Assembly (NCBI GenBank): GCA_051418075.1
Contig: JBPRGG010000112.1
Coordinates: 57,621 to 121,620, forward strand
Origin: JBPRGG01 sp051418075
GTDB lineage: Bacteria > Bacteroidota > Bacteroidia > Cytophagales > Cyclobacteriaceae
DNA: 64,000 nt
Reading direction: 5' to 3'
This document shows positions 18,801 to 27,203 of this stretch, piece by piece. The number at the start of each line of letters is the position of its first letter. The stretch's first letter is position 1. A program made the translations under genes and the position numbers. Under the pieces are notes generated by a model that worked only from the letters and a program-made list of their open reading frames with translations, was not told the origin of the DNA and searched no databases.

Positions 18801-21477
18801 GACCTTCTGCATCCACTGTGACTATACTTACAAAATGGGTAGTATCCGTGAACAGCATGCCATTGGCCTGATCTCCCCGGGGCAAATTTATCCCAACGAA
18901 AGAAGAATAAGGATAATAAGGTACTGAGAACTGATCAATGGAGAAATTCCCTCCTTCTTCATATACCTTTCCTTTAAAATGAGCCATAAGCTGACCTGGA
19001 GCTTCATTTTGTACCCTCAACCTGGTATTTATCCCGGCCTGTCCCTGTTCATCCAGGTAACCTTCAAAAACCTTTTGGCTCTCACTGTAAAACTGCCGGG
19101 CAGGATCATCAAAATGATAAGCCGGATAATCATCAAATTTGGTTTGAGTCTGGCTGAGGATTACTTCAAATTCAGCTTTAAGATTTTTTGCGGGAGCGCC
19201 GTGCAGCCATTTTACGGTCAAATTCCCGGTTATGTTATCTTCAGCTGCCGTTAACCTTTTTTTGCCAAAATCGAGATTGATTTTCAAACGGTTAGGTTTA
19301 ATGGTTTCAATTTTAAGGTTTTTTTGAAAAACTGCTCCACCTACCCTTACTTCAGCCCTCCAGTTACCGGTAGGATCATCCAGATCGGTATTGGTGGAAA
19401 AGTTATAAAATCCTGCAGTATGATTGGCAGTAACTATTTTTTGGGTTACCTGCCCTTGCGGATTATATAACTGAAAAATCACAGGATGCCCTGTGGGAAT
19501 CAACTGATCCTTATCTTCCAGGAGAAAAGTCAAATGCAAAGAATCCCCTGGTCGCCAAACACCTCTTTCCCCGTAAATAAATCCTTTTATACCCTCCTGG
19601 ACCTTTTGGCCGCCTACGTTAAAATTACTAAGGGAAAGCGAAGCGCCATCATCCAGTTTTAAATAGCCTCTTTGTTGATTATAGCGAGCCACTACCAAAA
19701 ATGGTTTTTGATCAAGCTTAATAGTTGCCTGTCCTTCTTCATTGGTAACCACAGTGGAAAGCAGCTGATGCTGATAATCATAAATTTCCAGTTCCACCGC
19801 AGCCATAGGTTGGGTGGTTTTAAGGTCATTGACCATCAACATCAGGTCGCCATGCTGACCGGCTTTTGCCAGTAAACCCAGATCAGAGGCCAATACATTG
19901 CGTGAAACATTTCTCCTGGAACCAAAATAAGAAGGGTTACAGGGATTGTCTCTTTGTTCCCAGTCAAAATCAGGGGCATAATAATAGGCATCATAATCAT
20001 CCCAGTATCCTGGATCAGAGTTTTCAGCATCCAGGTTTTCAATAAGCAGCTCCATCTGATCCATATTTTCACCTTCATTCGAACCAGGACAACTATACAC
20101 CACATGCTGCTGCCGGAAGCCTAAAATTACCTGGTAGATAGCCCCAGGTTCAGTTTGTATGATCTCCGACAGATCCAGGGTAAAGCGATTCCATTTACCC
20201 AGGTCAGTTATTCCGGAGGTATTGAGAGGCAATGTTTTATAGATCAGGGGACGTCCTACCCGTCTTATTTCCCGGTTTCCCTCCAGGTCATTAACCTGCA
20301 AAAACTGTCCGATATTTTCTTCAAAGATCCGGATAATTTTCACATCCACAGCTTTGAGACTTACCGCCTCAAAAGGAAAGATCAAACCCCGTGAATCAGG
20401 TAACACAACACCTTTTCCTACTAATCGCAAGGCGGGTTTTTGTTGCTCATAAAGCACTTCTGTATGCATAGGTTCGCCCAGTTTATAGCCCAGGATATTT
20501 TGTATCCCGGGATGAATGATCACTGCTTTATTACCGGTTTGTCTTAAGGGAGCAAAAACTTGTAATTCATGCCCGGTAACAATATACCTGATATCCTCCA
20601 GGCCTTCCACCTGTATCATACCATCCAGAGTCTGGTCAGGTAGTAATGGATCTGAAAAATGTAATGAAAGGTATTGATCGGGCGATTGAACCACCCGGGC
20701 TGATATTAATTTAAATTCTCCTAATGCTGGTATTTCAAATTGCTGTTTTTCCTCTTTGTCTATTTCCAGGGATTTACCATTGAGGAATACATCCACCTGC
20801 CCCGGATGATCCGTCCTTTGAATTTCTTCTATCACAAATTGATGAGATCTCCCCTGAGTATCATGATGCCAGCTTACCGGTAAGGACCTGCCGGATTGTT
20901 CTGCAGCCAATATTTGCTGAACCTGATCAGGTGAGGCAAAATCAGCAGTAAGGATGATACCTTCCAACTTTTGCCTGGTAAGATCATTTACATCATAAGT
21001 TTGTAAGGCGTTCAGTTGCAGGTCGTAGTTCTGTACAATAGTTTGAAAGTAAAAATCAAACCGGTTCAGGTGATCAGGTACATCCATGAGCTTACTCAGC
21101 CAAAGCCGGGCTTTATAACCTTGACCTGATTCAAGAGGTTTTTCCGGACGAAATTCAATGGTACGAGTATCCAGCCAGTAAGTGGAGCCTTTTATTTCCG
21201 GCTCAAAATCCAATACCTTATCTGATAAAGGTTGGGCAAGTCGGGCAGAATCTATCATTTGCTGAGCAAACCTTATCTTGATGTAATCATTACTGGACAC
21301 CACGCCGGCTGAAAAATAGGTGATATAAGCACTGAAAGCCGGATCAACCGTTCCAGTATGTATTTTTTGATCTGCATTGCTCTGGTTACTAAAATAAAAA
21401 ACACCGGTCAATATCAGAATAAAAGCTGCCAGAGCGGCTAACCAGAATCTGGTTGGATATTTAATATGCTTTACCAT
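15874..21477 (-). CDS. Alpha-2-macroglobulin family protein with thioester motif
   Basis: 1867 aa, the largest gene here. An N-terminal hydrophobic segment (FWLAALAAFILILTGVFYF) is a signal anchor. Successive MG (macroglobulin) domains follow; GERGVWRPGDSLHLTFLLED marks the conserved MG1-type domain (about residue 630). YPHGCVEQ carries the thioester pair (Cys1413 to Gln1416), followed by the alpha-helical TED domain. Known bacterial homologs (YfhM type) are periplasmic and trap attacking proteases by covalent linkage. In many bacteria the partner gene is pbpC; none is adjacent here. Convergent with the DPP-IV-like gene. Confidence 0.94.
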   Translation of the reverse strand: MVKHIKYPTRFWLAALAAFILILTGVFYFSNQSNADQKIHTGTVDPAFSAYITYFSAGVVSSNDYIKIRFAQQMIDSARLAQPLSDKVLDFEPEIKGSTYWLDTRTIEFRPEKPLESGQGYKARLWLSKLMDVPDHLNRFDFYFQTIVQNYDLQLNALQTYDVNDLTRQKLEGIILTADFASPDQVQQILAAEQSGRSLPVSWHHDTQGRSHQFVIEEIQRTDHPGQVDVFLNGKSLEIDKEEKQQFEIPALGEFKLISARVVQSPDQYLSLHFSDPLLPDQTLDGMIQVEGLEDIRYIVTGHELQVFAPLRQTGNKAVIIHPGIQNILGYKLGEPMHTEVLYEQQKPALRLVGKGVVLPDSRGLIFPFEAVSLKAVDVKIIRIFEENIGQFLQVNDLEGNREIRRVGRPLIYKTLPLNTSGITDLGKWNRFTLDLSEIIQTEPGAIYQVILGFRQQHVVYSCPGSNEGENMDQMELLIENLDAENSDPGYWDDYDAYYYAPDFDWEQRDNPCNPSYFGSRRNVSRNVLASDLGLLAKAGQHGDLMLMVNDLKTTQPMAAVELEIYDYQHQLLSTVVTNEEGQATIKLDQKPFLVVARYNQQRGYLKLDDGASLSLSNFNVGGQKVQEGIKGFIYGERGVWRPGDSLHLTFLLEDKDQLIPTGHPVIFQLYNPQGQVTQKIVTANHTAGFYNFSTNTDLDDPTGNWRAEVRVGGAVFQKNLKIETIKPNRLKINLDFGKKRLTAAEDNITGNLTVKWLHGAPAKNLKAEFEVILSQTQTKFDDYPAYHFDDPARQFYSESQKVFEGYLDEQGQAGINTRLRVQNEAPGQLMAHFKGKVYEEGGNFSIDQFSVPYYPYSSFVGINLPRGDQANGMLFTDTTHFVSIVTVDAEGQPVSRQGIEMEVYKLDWRWWWDNSEVNVANYINGKYAKPIKKGVTNTRNGKGSWSFKVEQPEWGRFLIRACDPVSGHCTGQIIYLDWPGWAGRGQRAIPGAANMLTFSAEKEVYHVGQDVRINIPGSSRGRALVSLENGTKVMQTYWINTNQGENPFTFRATADMAPNIYVHVTLLQPHGQTVNDLPIRLFGIIPLEINDPATRLEPQINMPASLKPEMPVNIRVSEKNGKPMAYTLAMVDEGLLDLTRFKTPEPWQIFYAREALGVKTWDLYDQVMGAFGGELERLLAIGGDQELAAAGSKKASRFKPVVKYLGPFFLQEGQTDSHQFMMPAYIGSVRTMVIAGYQGTYGKAEKTTPVKQELMVLATLPRVLGPEEEVKLPVNLFIHDPSVKMVDIELKANNIFSVQGPSRQILNVEGMEDAFTSFDLKVKPLTGMGKVQVVARSGNITSTYTIDIEIRNPHPPVTKVQDDVMEAGESWEAAFQTLGMKGTNTAILEIAAIPPINLEKRLKFLLNYPHGCVEQTISTVFPQLYVSGIMDLSEEEKQKIEANVKTAIDQLIKFQVAQGGFAYWPGQLEPNQWGTNYAGHFLLEAEKKGYQIPAGLLNKWVRYQKRLINQWRPDKRYSDDLMQAYRLYTLALAQQPDLGAMNRMRETPNVSTAANWRLAAAYVLAGQPEAASKIISQLSYAVPDYRELSHTFGSTLRDKAMILETLNLLDQKMDGVVLAQEISSALSDPQRWMSTQETAYCLIAMTQFAGKDYARKGLRFTYQLNGQAAVRASTDLPLAQINLSDIDQSGSNQLMIENRSEGIHFARIIQQGTPVKPEPAAYENNLKLQVIYKNMDDELIEPAALAQGTNFMVEVTVSNPGLRGDYQELALTQIFPSGWEIINTRLDQAGNYYLKDQPEYQDIRDDRVLTYFDLPASQRKTFRILLNANYGGKFYLPAITCEAMYDQAISARKPGEWVNVLLPENL

Positions 21478-21636
21478 TTTCTTTTTGAATAAGGGGGCAA
21501 TTTAGAAATTAGAACGAATAAAGTCCATTTAATATGATAACTTTTTGCAACTGTATTACCGGAATAGTATTGTTTATATTAATTTTTACTTTTCAAATAA
21601 AAATACTTAATTTGACCTTATTAAATAATATCCATT

Positions 21637-22110
21637 ATGAGCAAAAAACTACGTAGAAGAGCATTGCTCAAAAAATATATAAAACTCATTCCATTATCCT
21701 GCATGAAATGGAATATTATTTTTAATGATTATAGTGTAAACTGTTGCTATACACCACCTTTGGATCCAGCATGTTTTAAATTGAATGGCCAGGAATTGGT
21801 CATCAATCTAAATAAATCCGGTTCCCTTCAAAATCCGGGTCAGGCAGCTAGTTTTAAGCATGAGAATTTGCCTGTTGATATCATCATCATCCACCTGGAA
21901 TTGGGGAAATTTGCCGTGCTGAGCCGTAGTTGTACCCATGCAGGGCGGGAAGTTAATTTTGTAAAGGAAAGAAATTTGGTGCAATGCCACAATTTCAGCC
22001 ATTCCACTTTTTCAACCAGGGGAGAAGTGATTAAAGGCCCGGCCTCCCAACCTTTAAAAAACTACAATACCCAACTCAGGGACCAACAATTAACCATATT
22101 TTTGTCATGA
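21637..22110 (+). CDS. Rieske [2Fe-2S] domain protein with unusual ligand spacing
   Basis: 157 aa. The C-terminal 100 residues look like a small Rieske domain: CTHAG gives the first Cys-x-His pair; the second pair falls in VQCHNFSHSTF, followed by the typical GEVIKGPASQPLKNY. In standard Rieske proteins the second pair is Cx2H; here the spacing is Cx4H (Cys at the position of the canonical Cys, His four residues later), with another His directly after Cys. The N-terminus has RRRALLKKYIKLIPL, which faintly resembles a twin-arginine signal. It overlaps the next gene by ATGA and is likely cotranslated with it. Electron carriers of this kind usually serve a partner oxidoreductase, which is not evident here. 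Confidence 0.75.
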   Translation: MSKKLRRRALLKKYIKLIPLSCMKWNIIFNDYSVNCCYTPPLDPACFKLNGQELVINLNKSGSLQNPGQAASFKHENLPVDIIIIHLELGKFAVLSRSCTHAGREVNFVKERNLVQCHNFSHSTFSTRGEVIKGPASQPLKNYNTQLRDQQLTIFLS

Positions 22111-22859
22111 TCATGTTTTTTGCTTTAGCTTATCTTTTTATGCAATATCCTGCTATTCAGGACCCTCCCGACAAAAACACCTGGAAAAATCCCAAAGATG
22201 ACATGGAGTTTGTGTGGATCCCATCGGGTACATTAAAGTTGAAAGAGGAAGGAAAATTACTTCGTAGAAATATTTCTGGGTTTTATATGGGAATCTATGA
22301 GGTAACCGTGTCTCAGTTCAGCAAGTTTGTTGATGACACAGGATACATTACCCGGGCGGAACAGGCAGACAGCCTGCATACCTGGAAAAATCCCGGGATC
22401 CAGCAAGCCCCGGACCATCCGGTAGTCTACATCAGCTTTGAAGATGCTCAGGCCTATACTAAGTGGGCCGGGGTGGAATTACCCAGTGAAAGTCAATGGC
22501 TTTTTGCGGCCAGGGATGAAGATCTCAATTGCTTTAGACCGGGTTCTGAACTGGACGACCATCTGATCTGGCACCGGCAAAATTCGCAAGGCCATACCCA
22601 TCCGGTAGATAGTAAATCAGCCAATCGCCGAGGATTGTATCACATGGTGGGACATGTTTATGAATGGTGTAAATTTGAAGCTAAAGACAGTGTCTGTCAA
22701 CTGAAGGGAATTCCCCGGGGAGGATCCTGGACTCGCTGTCCCCAACAAATTTATTATGATATTCCTAATCCTCCCACTGATTGCATTCCCTGGAAATATG
22801 TACTGAGCTGGGATGATGACAGGGGATTTCGCTGTATTTATTCTGGATCTAAGGATTGA
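22107..22859 (+). CDS. SUMF1/FGE-fold protein, probably non-catalytic
   Basis: 250 aa. It starts with a hydrophobic stretch (MIMFFALAYLFMQYP), so it is exported or anchored. The rest is a formylglycine-generating-enzyme-like (SUMF1) domain: MEFVWIPSGT, FYMGIYEVTVSQFSKFVDDTGY, HPVVYISFEDAQAYTKWAG, LPSESQWLFAAR, GLYHMVGHVYEWC, RGGSW and DDRGFRC. In true FGEs the RGGS(F/W) motif is followed by a catalytic Cys-x4-Cys pair. Here there is WTRCPQQIYYDI, with one shifted Cys and no second Cys. I therefore infer a structural or ligand-binding role. ATGA overlap with the Rieske gene; its end overlaps the convergent channel gene by 11 bp. Confidence 0.85.
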   Translation: MIMFFALAYLFMQYPAIQDPPDKNTWKNPKDDMEFVWIPSGTLKLKEEGKLLRRNISGFYMGIYEVTVSQFSKFVDDTGYITRAEQADSLHTWKNPGIQQAPDHPVVYISFEDAQAYTKWAGVELPSESQWLFAARDEDLNCFRPGSELDDHLIWHRQNSQGHTHPVDSKSANRRGLYHMVGHVYEWCKFEAKDSVCQLKGIPRGGSWTRCPQQIYYDIPNPPTDCIPWKYVLSWDDDRGFRCIYSGSKD

Positions 22860-23655
22860 GCTGGGAAGCGCAAAATTTACAAAAAGTGGCATCACTATCA
22901 TGCCCTTCCCTGCCGCAGTTGGGACAAGCCTGGGTGCTTATTTTCTGTTGAGATTGGCGGGAAAATTCAGCAGTAACGATTCCGGTAGGTACAGCAATGA
23001 TGGCGTAGCCGGCAATCATGATAATAGTAGCAAGTGCTTTGCCAATTACGGTTTGAGGGGCAATATCTCCGTACCCTACCGTAGTTAGGGTAACCACAGC
23101 CCAATAAATACTGATAGGGATACTGGTAAATCCATTGTCAGAACCTTCGATCAGGTACATCAAAGTGCCCATAATTATCACAATACTTACAACGCCCAGA
23201 AAAAAAACTGTTATTTTAAACCGACTGGCTTTTAGAGCACTCGAGATATATTTTCCTTCGGAAAGATAACGGGCCAGCTTAAAAATACGAAATACCCTTA
23301 ACAGGCGTATAGTTCGGATAATAATGAGTGCCTGGGCACCACCAAAAAATAAACTCAAGTAAGTAGGTATGATTGAGACAAGATCTACGATACCCAAAAA
23401 GCTCACAATGTAATATATTGGTTGTCTGATGGAAATGATTCTGGCTATATATTCTATTGTAAACAAAATGGTAAAGACCCACTCCACTGTTCTAAGGATG
23501 TGTCCGTATTTTTCATTTATACTATCCACACTTTCAAGCATCACTGCTACTACACTAAGTACTATGGCAATCAAAAGCGCTACGTCAAAAATTTTCCCGG
23601 TCAAGGTATCCGCCTCAAATATGACCTCATGCATTTTCCATCGCCAGGCTTTCAT
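22849..23655 (-). CDS. Voltage-gated-type potassium channel with C-terminal zinc ribbon
   Basis: 268 aa. Six membrane segments: S1 (VALLIAIVLSVVAVMLESV), S2, S3, an S4 with regularly spaced arginines (IIIRTIRLLRVFRIFKLARY), S5, the pore helix and selectivity filter TLTTVGYGDI, and S6 (ATIIMIAGYAIIAVPTGIV). After S6 come about 35 cytoplasmic residues containing CPNC...CKFC, a four-cysteine zinc ribbon (about residues 242-266). TVGYGD predicts K+ selectivity. The zinc ribbon may be a redox or metal sensor (inference). Confidence 0.92.
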   Translation of the reverse strand: MKAWRWKMHEVIFEADTLTGKIFDVALLIAIVLSVVAVMLESVDSINEKYGHILRTVEWVFTILFTIEYIARIISIRQPIYYIVSFLGIVDLVSIIPTYLSLFFGGAQALIIIRTIRLLRVFRIFKLARYLSEGKYISSALKASRFKITVFFLGVVSIVIIMGTLMYLIEGSDNGFTSIPISIYWAVVTLTTVGYGDIAPQTVIGKALATIIMIAGYAIIAVPTGIVTAEFSRQSQQKISTQACPNCGREGHDSDATFCKFCASQLNP

Positions 23656-23825
23656 ATCAGCATATTTTGAATATTATTAAAATTATACATTACACGGTAG
23701 CATACCACCATAAAGTTAGGATATTTTCCGATAAACCTTTCCCGTTTAATCGCGTTAAGAATTATGTAAGGAATTTTTCTGCTTAAATATATTTTTGAAA
23801 CTTTTAAATTTAATTGCATAATACT

Positions 23826-24164
23826 ATGAAAAGCTTAAAAAACAATAACTCTCTGGGAGAATTGATTACAAACTTTTCCACCCTTATGAAATACCGTTTA
23901 GGTATATCTGAACCTCCCAAAAAGAAAAACAATGTAGCCGTATTGGCTGTTGTATCTGCTGTTTCAGGCTTAGCCCTGGGGATTATAGGCGGTATTTTAT
24001 TTGCCCAGGAATCTGGCGACCAAACCCGTAAAAAGCTGGCTAAAACATTAAAAGATGTTTCCAATAAATCTTCCAGCTATACCAATCAGGAAATTGCCCG
24101 GCTTAATGCCCTTACCAAAGATCAGATCGAGAAAATAAAGAAACTCAAAAAAGAGGCAGTCTGA
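23826..24164 (+). CDS. YtxH-like small membrane protein
   Basis: 112 aa from the ATG at 23826 (a TTG four codons upstream is in frame). One transmembrane helix with small residues (VLAVVSAVSGLALGIIGGILFA), followed by a charged coiled-coil tail (KLAKTLKDVSNK ... KIKKLKKEAV). This is the layout of YtxH-domain proteins, often stress-induced. A TATTTTTG sequence at 23790-23797 could be its -7 element; no clear -33 was seen. Followed by a strong terminator. Confidence 0.75.
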   Translation: MKSLKNNNSLGELITNFSTLMKYRLGISEPPKKKNNVAVLAVVSAVSGLALGIIGGILFAQESGDQTRKKLAKTLKDVSNKSSSYTNQEIARLNALTKDQIEKIKKLKKEAV

Positions 24165-24190
24165 TTGCACCTGAAAATAAAATAAATGAG

Positions 24191-24215
24191 GCACTTCAAA
24201 TGGAGTGCTTTTTTT
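24191..24215 (+). terminator. Terminator of the YtxH-like gene
   Basis: Stem GCACT/AGTGC with an 8-nt loop followed by TTTTTTT. Confidence 0.75.
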
Positions 24216-24264
24216 GTGAATTTATAAATCTTTTTGAGTTACAGACCAACCTAATTTAAATTCA

Positions 24265-24295
24265 TTTGTTATAGCCATTAAATATTTTAAATTTG
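24265..24295 (+). promoter_or_regulatory. sucD promoter
   Basis: TTTG (24265-24268), 19-bp spacer, TAAATTTG (24288-24295): an exact match to the Bacteroidota primary sigma consensus, 20 bp before the sucD ATG. Confidence 0.75.
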
Positions 24296-24315
24296 TTCAA
24301 ATTCTTTTAAAAATA

Positions 24316-25185
24316 ATGAGTGTTTTAGTCAATAAAGATTCGCGCGTAATTGTCCAGGGATTCACTGGAGCTGAGGGGACTTTCCATTCCACCCAGATGA
24401 TGGAATATGGCACTAATATCGTTGGTGGCGTCACACCCGGAAAAGGAGGTCAGATTCATTTAGATAGACCGGTATATAACAGTGTGCTGGAAGCCAGGGA
24501 GAAAACAGGAGCCAATGTCTCCATCATTTTTGTTCCTCCTCCCTATGCCGCAGATGCTATAATGGAAGCTGCTGCTGCAGATATTAAAGTTATCGTAACT
24601 ATTACTGAAGGTATTCCGGTTAAAGATATGATAATGGTATATCAGTTTGTAAAAAATAAAGATGTAAAACTGATCGGACCTAACTGTCCCGGGGTTATCA
24701 GCCCCGGTGAAGCCAAAGTAGGAATAATGCCTGGCTTTATCCATAAAAAAGGCACCATCGGCATTGTATCCAGATCAGGTACTTTAACTTACGAGGCTGT
24801 GGATCAGGTTACGAAAGTAGGTTTAGGGCAATCTACCTGCATTGGCATTGGCGGTGATCCAATCATTGGTACCCCTACCAAAGATGCCGTGAAGCTTTTA
24901 ATGGAAGATCCTGAAACTGAAGGAATTATTATGATCGGAGAGATTGGAGGAAGTATGGAAGCTGAAGCGGCTTATTGGATCAAGGAAAATGGCACCAAAC
25001 CAGTGGTTGGTTTTATTGCTGGTCAGACTGCACCTCCCGGCAGACGAATGGGACATGCCGGAGCCATCATTGGAGGGGCCGCTGACACGGCTGAAGCCAA
25101 AATTAAAATCATGAAGGAATGTGGCATTCATGTGGTGGAATCTCCTGCCACACTGGGTGAAACCATGGCCAAGGTTTTGCACTGA
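24316..25185 (+). CDS. sucD: Succinyl-CoA ligase (ADP/GDP-forming) alpha subunit
   Basis: 289 aa, full length. N-terminal CoA-binding Rossmann domain (VIVQGFTGAEGTFHS, GGVTPGKGG), a ligase domain with GPNCPGVISPGE and GIVSRSGTLTYEA, and the phosphorylated His in GHAGAIIGG (His247). TCA-cycle step: succinyl-CoA + NDP + Pi to succinate + NTP + CoA. The beta subunit (sucC) is not adjacent, as is common in Bacteroidota. It has its own promoter and a shared terminator with rny. Confidence 0.98.
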   Translation: MSVLVNKDSRVIVQGFTGAEGTFHSTQMMEYGTNIVGGVTPGKGGQIHLDRPVYNSVLEAREKTGANVSIIFVPPPYAADAIMEAAAADIKVIVTITEGIPVKDMIMVYQFVKNKDVKLIGPNCPGVISPGEAKVGIMPGFIHKKGTIGIVSRSGTLTYEAVDQVTKVGLGQSTCIGIGGDPIIGTPTKDAVKLLMEDPETEGIIMIGEIGGSMEAEAAYWIKENGTKPVVGFIAGQTAPPGRRMGHAGAIIGGAADTAEAKIKIMKECGIHVVESPATLGETMAKVLH

Positions 25186-25202
25186 ATCAAATTATAATAA
25201 AC

Positions 25203-25231
25203 AAAAAAAGCCGCTCAATGCGGCTTTTTTT
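25203..25231. terminator. Bidirectional terminator between sucD and rny
   Basis: Stem AAAAAAGCCGC/GCGGCTTTTTT with loop TCAAT; T runs on both strands serve the convergent genes. Confidence 0.9.
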
Positions 25232-25250
25232 ATTCTTTTCTCCAATGATC

Positions 25251-26816
25251 CTACTTGGCAAAACTTACCGCTCTCATTTCCCTGATCACCGTGACTTTGA
25301 TCTGACCAGGATATTGCATATCCTTTTCTATTTTTTGAGAGATGTCAAATGACAGTTGGCCAGCCTTAGTGTCTGTGACAGAATCAGCATCTACAATTAC
25401 CCTAAGTTCTCTGCCGGCCTGTATGGCAAAACATTTATGCACACCTTCAAAAGAAAGGGCCAGCCCTTCCAGTTCTTTCAGTCTTTTTATGTAAGATTCC
25501 ATCACCTCTCTTCTGGCTCCGGGGCGGGAACCTGAAATGGCATCACAGGCCTGGATCAGGGGTGAGATCAGGGCAGTCATCTCTATTTCATCATGATGGG
25601 CTCCGATGGCATTACAAACTTCGGGATGCTCTTTATATTTTGCCGCCAACTCCATTCCCAGAATAGCATGAGGCAATTCCGGTTCATCCGGCCAAACTTT
25701 TCCTATATCGTGTAATAATCCGGCTCTTTTAGCTGCTTTGGCATTAATGCCCAATTCTGAAGCCAGCGTAGCAGACAATTTGGCTACTTCCTTGGAATGT
25801 TGCAACAGGTTCTGTCCATAGGAAGATCGGAACCGCATACGACCTACCAATTTGATCAGTTCCGGGTGAAGACCATGTATACCCAAATCAATGACAGTAC
25901 GTTCACCAATTTCAACGATTTCTTCCTCAATATTTTTAGTGGTTTTAGCCACAATCTCTTCAATACGAGCCGGGTGAATACGACCATCTGCTACCAGTCG
26001 GTGGAGGGACAACCGTGCAATTTCTCGCCTCACTGGGTCAAACCCGGAAATAATGATGGCTTCCGGCGTATCATCCACAATGATTTCCACCCCTGTGGCG
26101 GCTTCCAGTGCCCTGATATTTCTACCCTCCCTGCCTATGATCTTTCCTTTGATATCGTCACTTTCGATGTTAAAAACAGAAACACAATTTTCAATAGCAT
26201 GTTCAGTAGCGGTCCGCTGGATGGTTTGGATCACCACTTTTTTAGCCTCCTTGGTAGCAGTGAGTTTGGCTTCTTCCATGATCTCCTTGATATAGGAAGC
26301 GGCTTTGGTCTGCGCTTCATCTTTCAGGGTTTCCATCAGCTGGTTACGGGCCTCATCTGCGGTCAGATTAGCAATTTTCTCCAGAACGTTAACTTTTTGC
26401 TGCTTAATTTTCTCCAGGTCTTCTTTGCGTTTGTTTACAATCTCGAGCTGGGCGGTAAGGTTCTCTTTCATACTGTCCAGTTCCGCTTCTTTCCGCTTGA
26501 CCTGTTCAAATTGTTTAGAAATATTCTGCTCTCTCTGCTTTAGCCTGGATTCGTTACTGAGGATCTGGTTTTTCTTTTTATTGGCTTCTTCTTCAAAATC
26601 GGACTTAAGCTTCAGAAATTTTTCCTTGGCTTCCAGGATCTTATCCTTTTTGATATTTTCGGCCCGGATCTCAGCTTCTTTAGTGATCAGATCAGCCTTC
26701 TCTTTGGCTTCCTCCTGCTTTCGCTTTAATACTTTGTTAAATAAATATTTCCCAATGTAAATTCCTACTGCCAGACCAACTATGGCCGCAAGTAGTATAT
26801 ATAGTATATCAACCAT
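25251..26816 (-). CDS. rny: Ribonuclease Y
   Basis: 521 aa. N-terminal membrane helix (ILYILLAAIVGLAVGIYIG), a long coiled coil (about 30-200), a KH domain with GKIIGREGRNIRALEAATG, and an HD domain with LLHDIGKVWPDE. It initiates mRNA decay as a membrane-anchored endoribonuclease. It is the last gene of the pheT - coiled coil - zapA - rny run, 88 bp after zapA. Confidence 0.98.
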   Translation of the reverse strand: MVDILYILLAAIVGLAVGIYIGKYLFNKVLKRKQEEAKEKADLITKEAEIRAENIKKDKILEAKEKFLKLKSDFEEEANKKKNQILSNESRLKQREQNISKQFEQVKRKEAELDSMKENLTAQLEIVNKRKEDLEKIKQQKVNVLEKIANLTADEARNQLMETLKDEAQTKAASYIKEIMEEAKLTATKEAKKVVIQTIQRTATEHAIENCVSVFNIESDDIKGKIIGREGRNIRALEAATGVEIIVDDTPEAIIISGFDPVRREIARLSLHRLVADGRIHPARIEEIVAKTTKNIEEEIVEIGERTVIDLGIHGLHPELIKLVGRMRFRSSYGQNLLQHSKEVAKLSATLASELGINAKAAKRAGLLHDIGKVWPDEPELPHAILGMELAAKYKEHPEVCNAIGAHHDEIEMTALISPLIQACDAISGSRPGARREVMESYIKRLKELEGLALSFEGVHKCFAIQAGRELRVIVDADSVTDTKAGQLSFDISQKIEKDMQYPGQIKVTVIREMRAVSFAK

Positions 26817-26904
26817 ATCACATAATTAATTTTTATAATTTATAATATATGCTGAGGTTGACAGGCCGGAGCGGTATTAAATAAAATGTGGATAAGTAAT
26901 TATA

Positions 26905-27201
26905 TTAATCTATTAGTTCTTTTGAAATTAAACTATTCAAATCATTAATTTTTCTGAAAATGTTTTCATCGATACTCGCACGTATTTGGTCTGATTGTAA
27001 TTTTTCAGCCAGGCAGTCAAAAGCCACCATAGCCAAAAGATCTTGTTTGTCATCAATTCCAAACTGGTCTTTGTATATTTTAAGTTTGTCGTTAACCATT
27101 CTCCCAGCTAATCTTATCTTCCCTTCTTCTTCAGCAGAAACCTTCATTGGATATTCTCTATCAGCTATTTTTATTTTTATTGAAAGTTCTTCTGAATGCA
27201 T
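26905..27201 (-). CDS. zapA: Cell division protein ZapA
   Basis: 98 aa. MHSEELSIKIKIADREYPMKV gives the N-terminal beta-sheet; EGKIRLAGRMVNDKLKIYKDQ begins the helix that dimerises, and the motif DLLAMVAFDCLAEKLQ is typical of ZapA. It crosslinks FtsZ protofilaments at the division site. Starts 2 bp after the upstream coiled-coil gene ends, so the two are tightly coupled. Confidence 0.93.
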   Translation of the reverse strand: MHSEELSIKIKIADREYPMKVSAEEEGKIRLAGRMVNDKLKIYKDQFGIDDKQDLLAMVAFDCLAEKLQSDQIRASIDENIFRKINDLNSLISKELID

Positions 27202-27203
27202 AA

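Noticed and set aside
22107..22859. Candidate true formylglycine-generating enzyme for the sulfatase at position 1
   Set aside because: Lacks the Cys-x4-Cys catalytic pair after RGGSW and is short; the sulfatase would need another maturase.
25797..26543. Long open frame of 248 codons on the plus strand
   Set aside because: Lies antisense inside rny, has low-complexity Phe/Leu-rich composition and no motif; a mirror of the real coding frame.
26817..26904. Gap between zapA and rny considered for a 6S RNA, which lies near zapA in some bacteria
   Set aside because: Only 88 bp, too short for 6S RNA, and no long bulged hairpin is visible.
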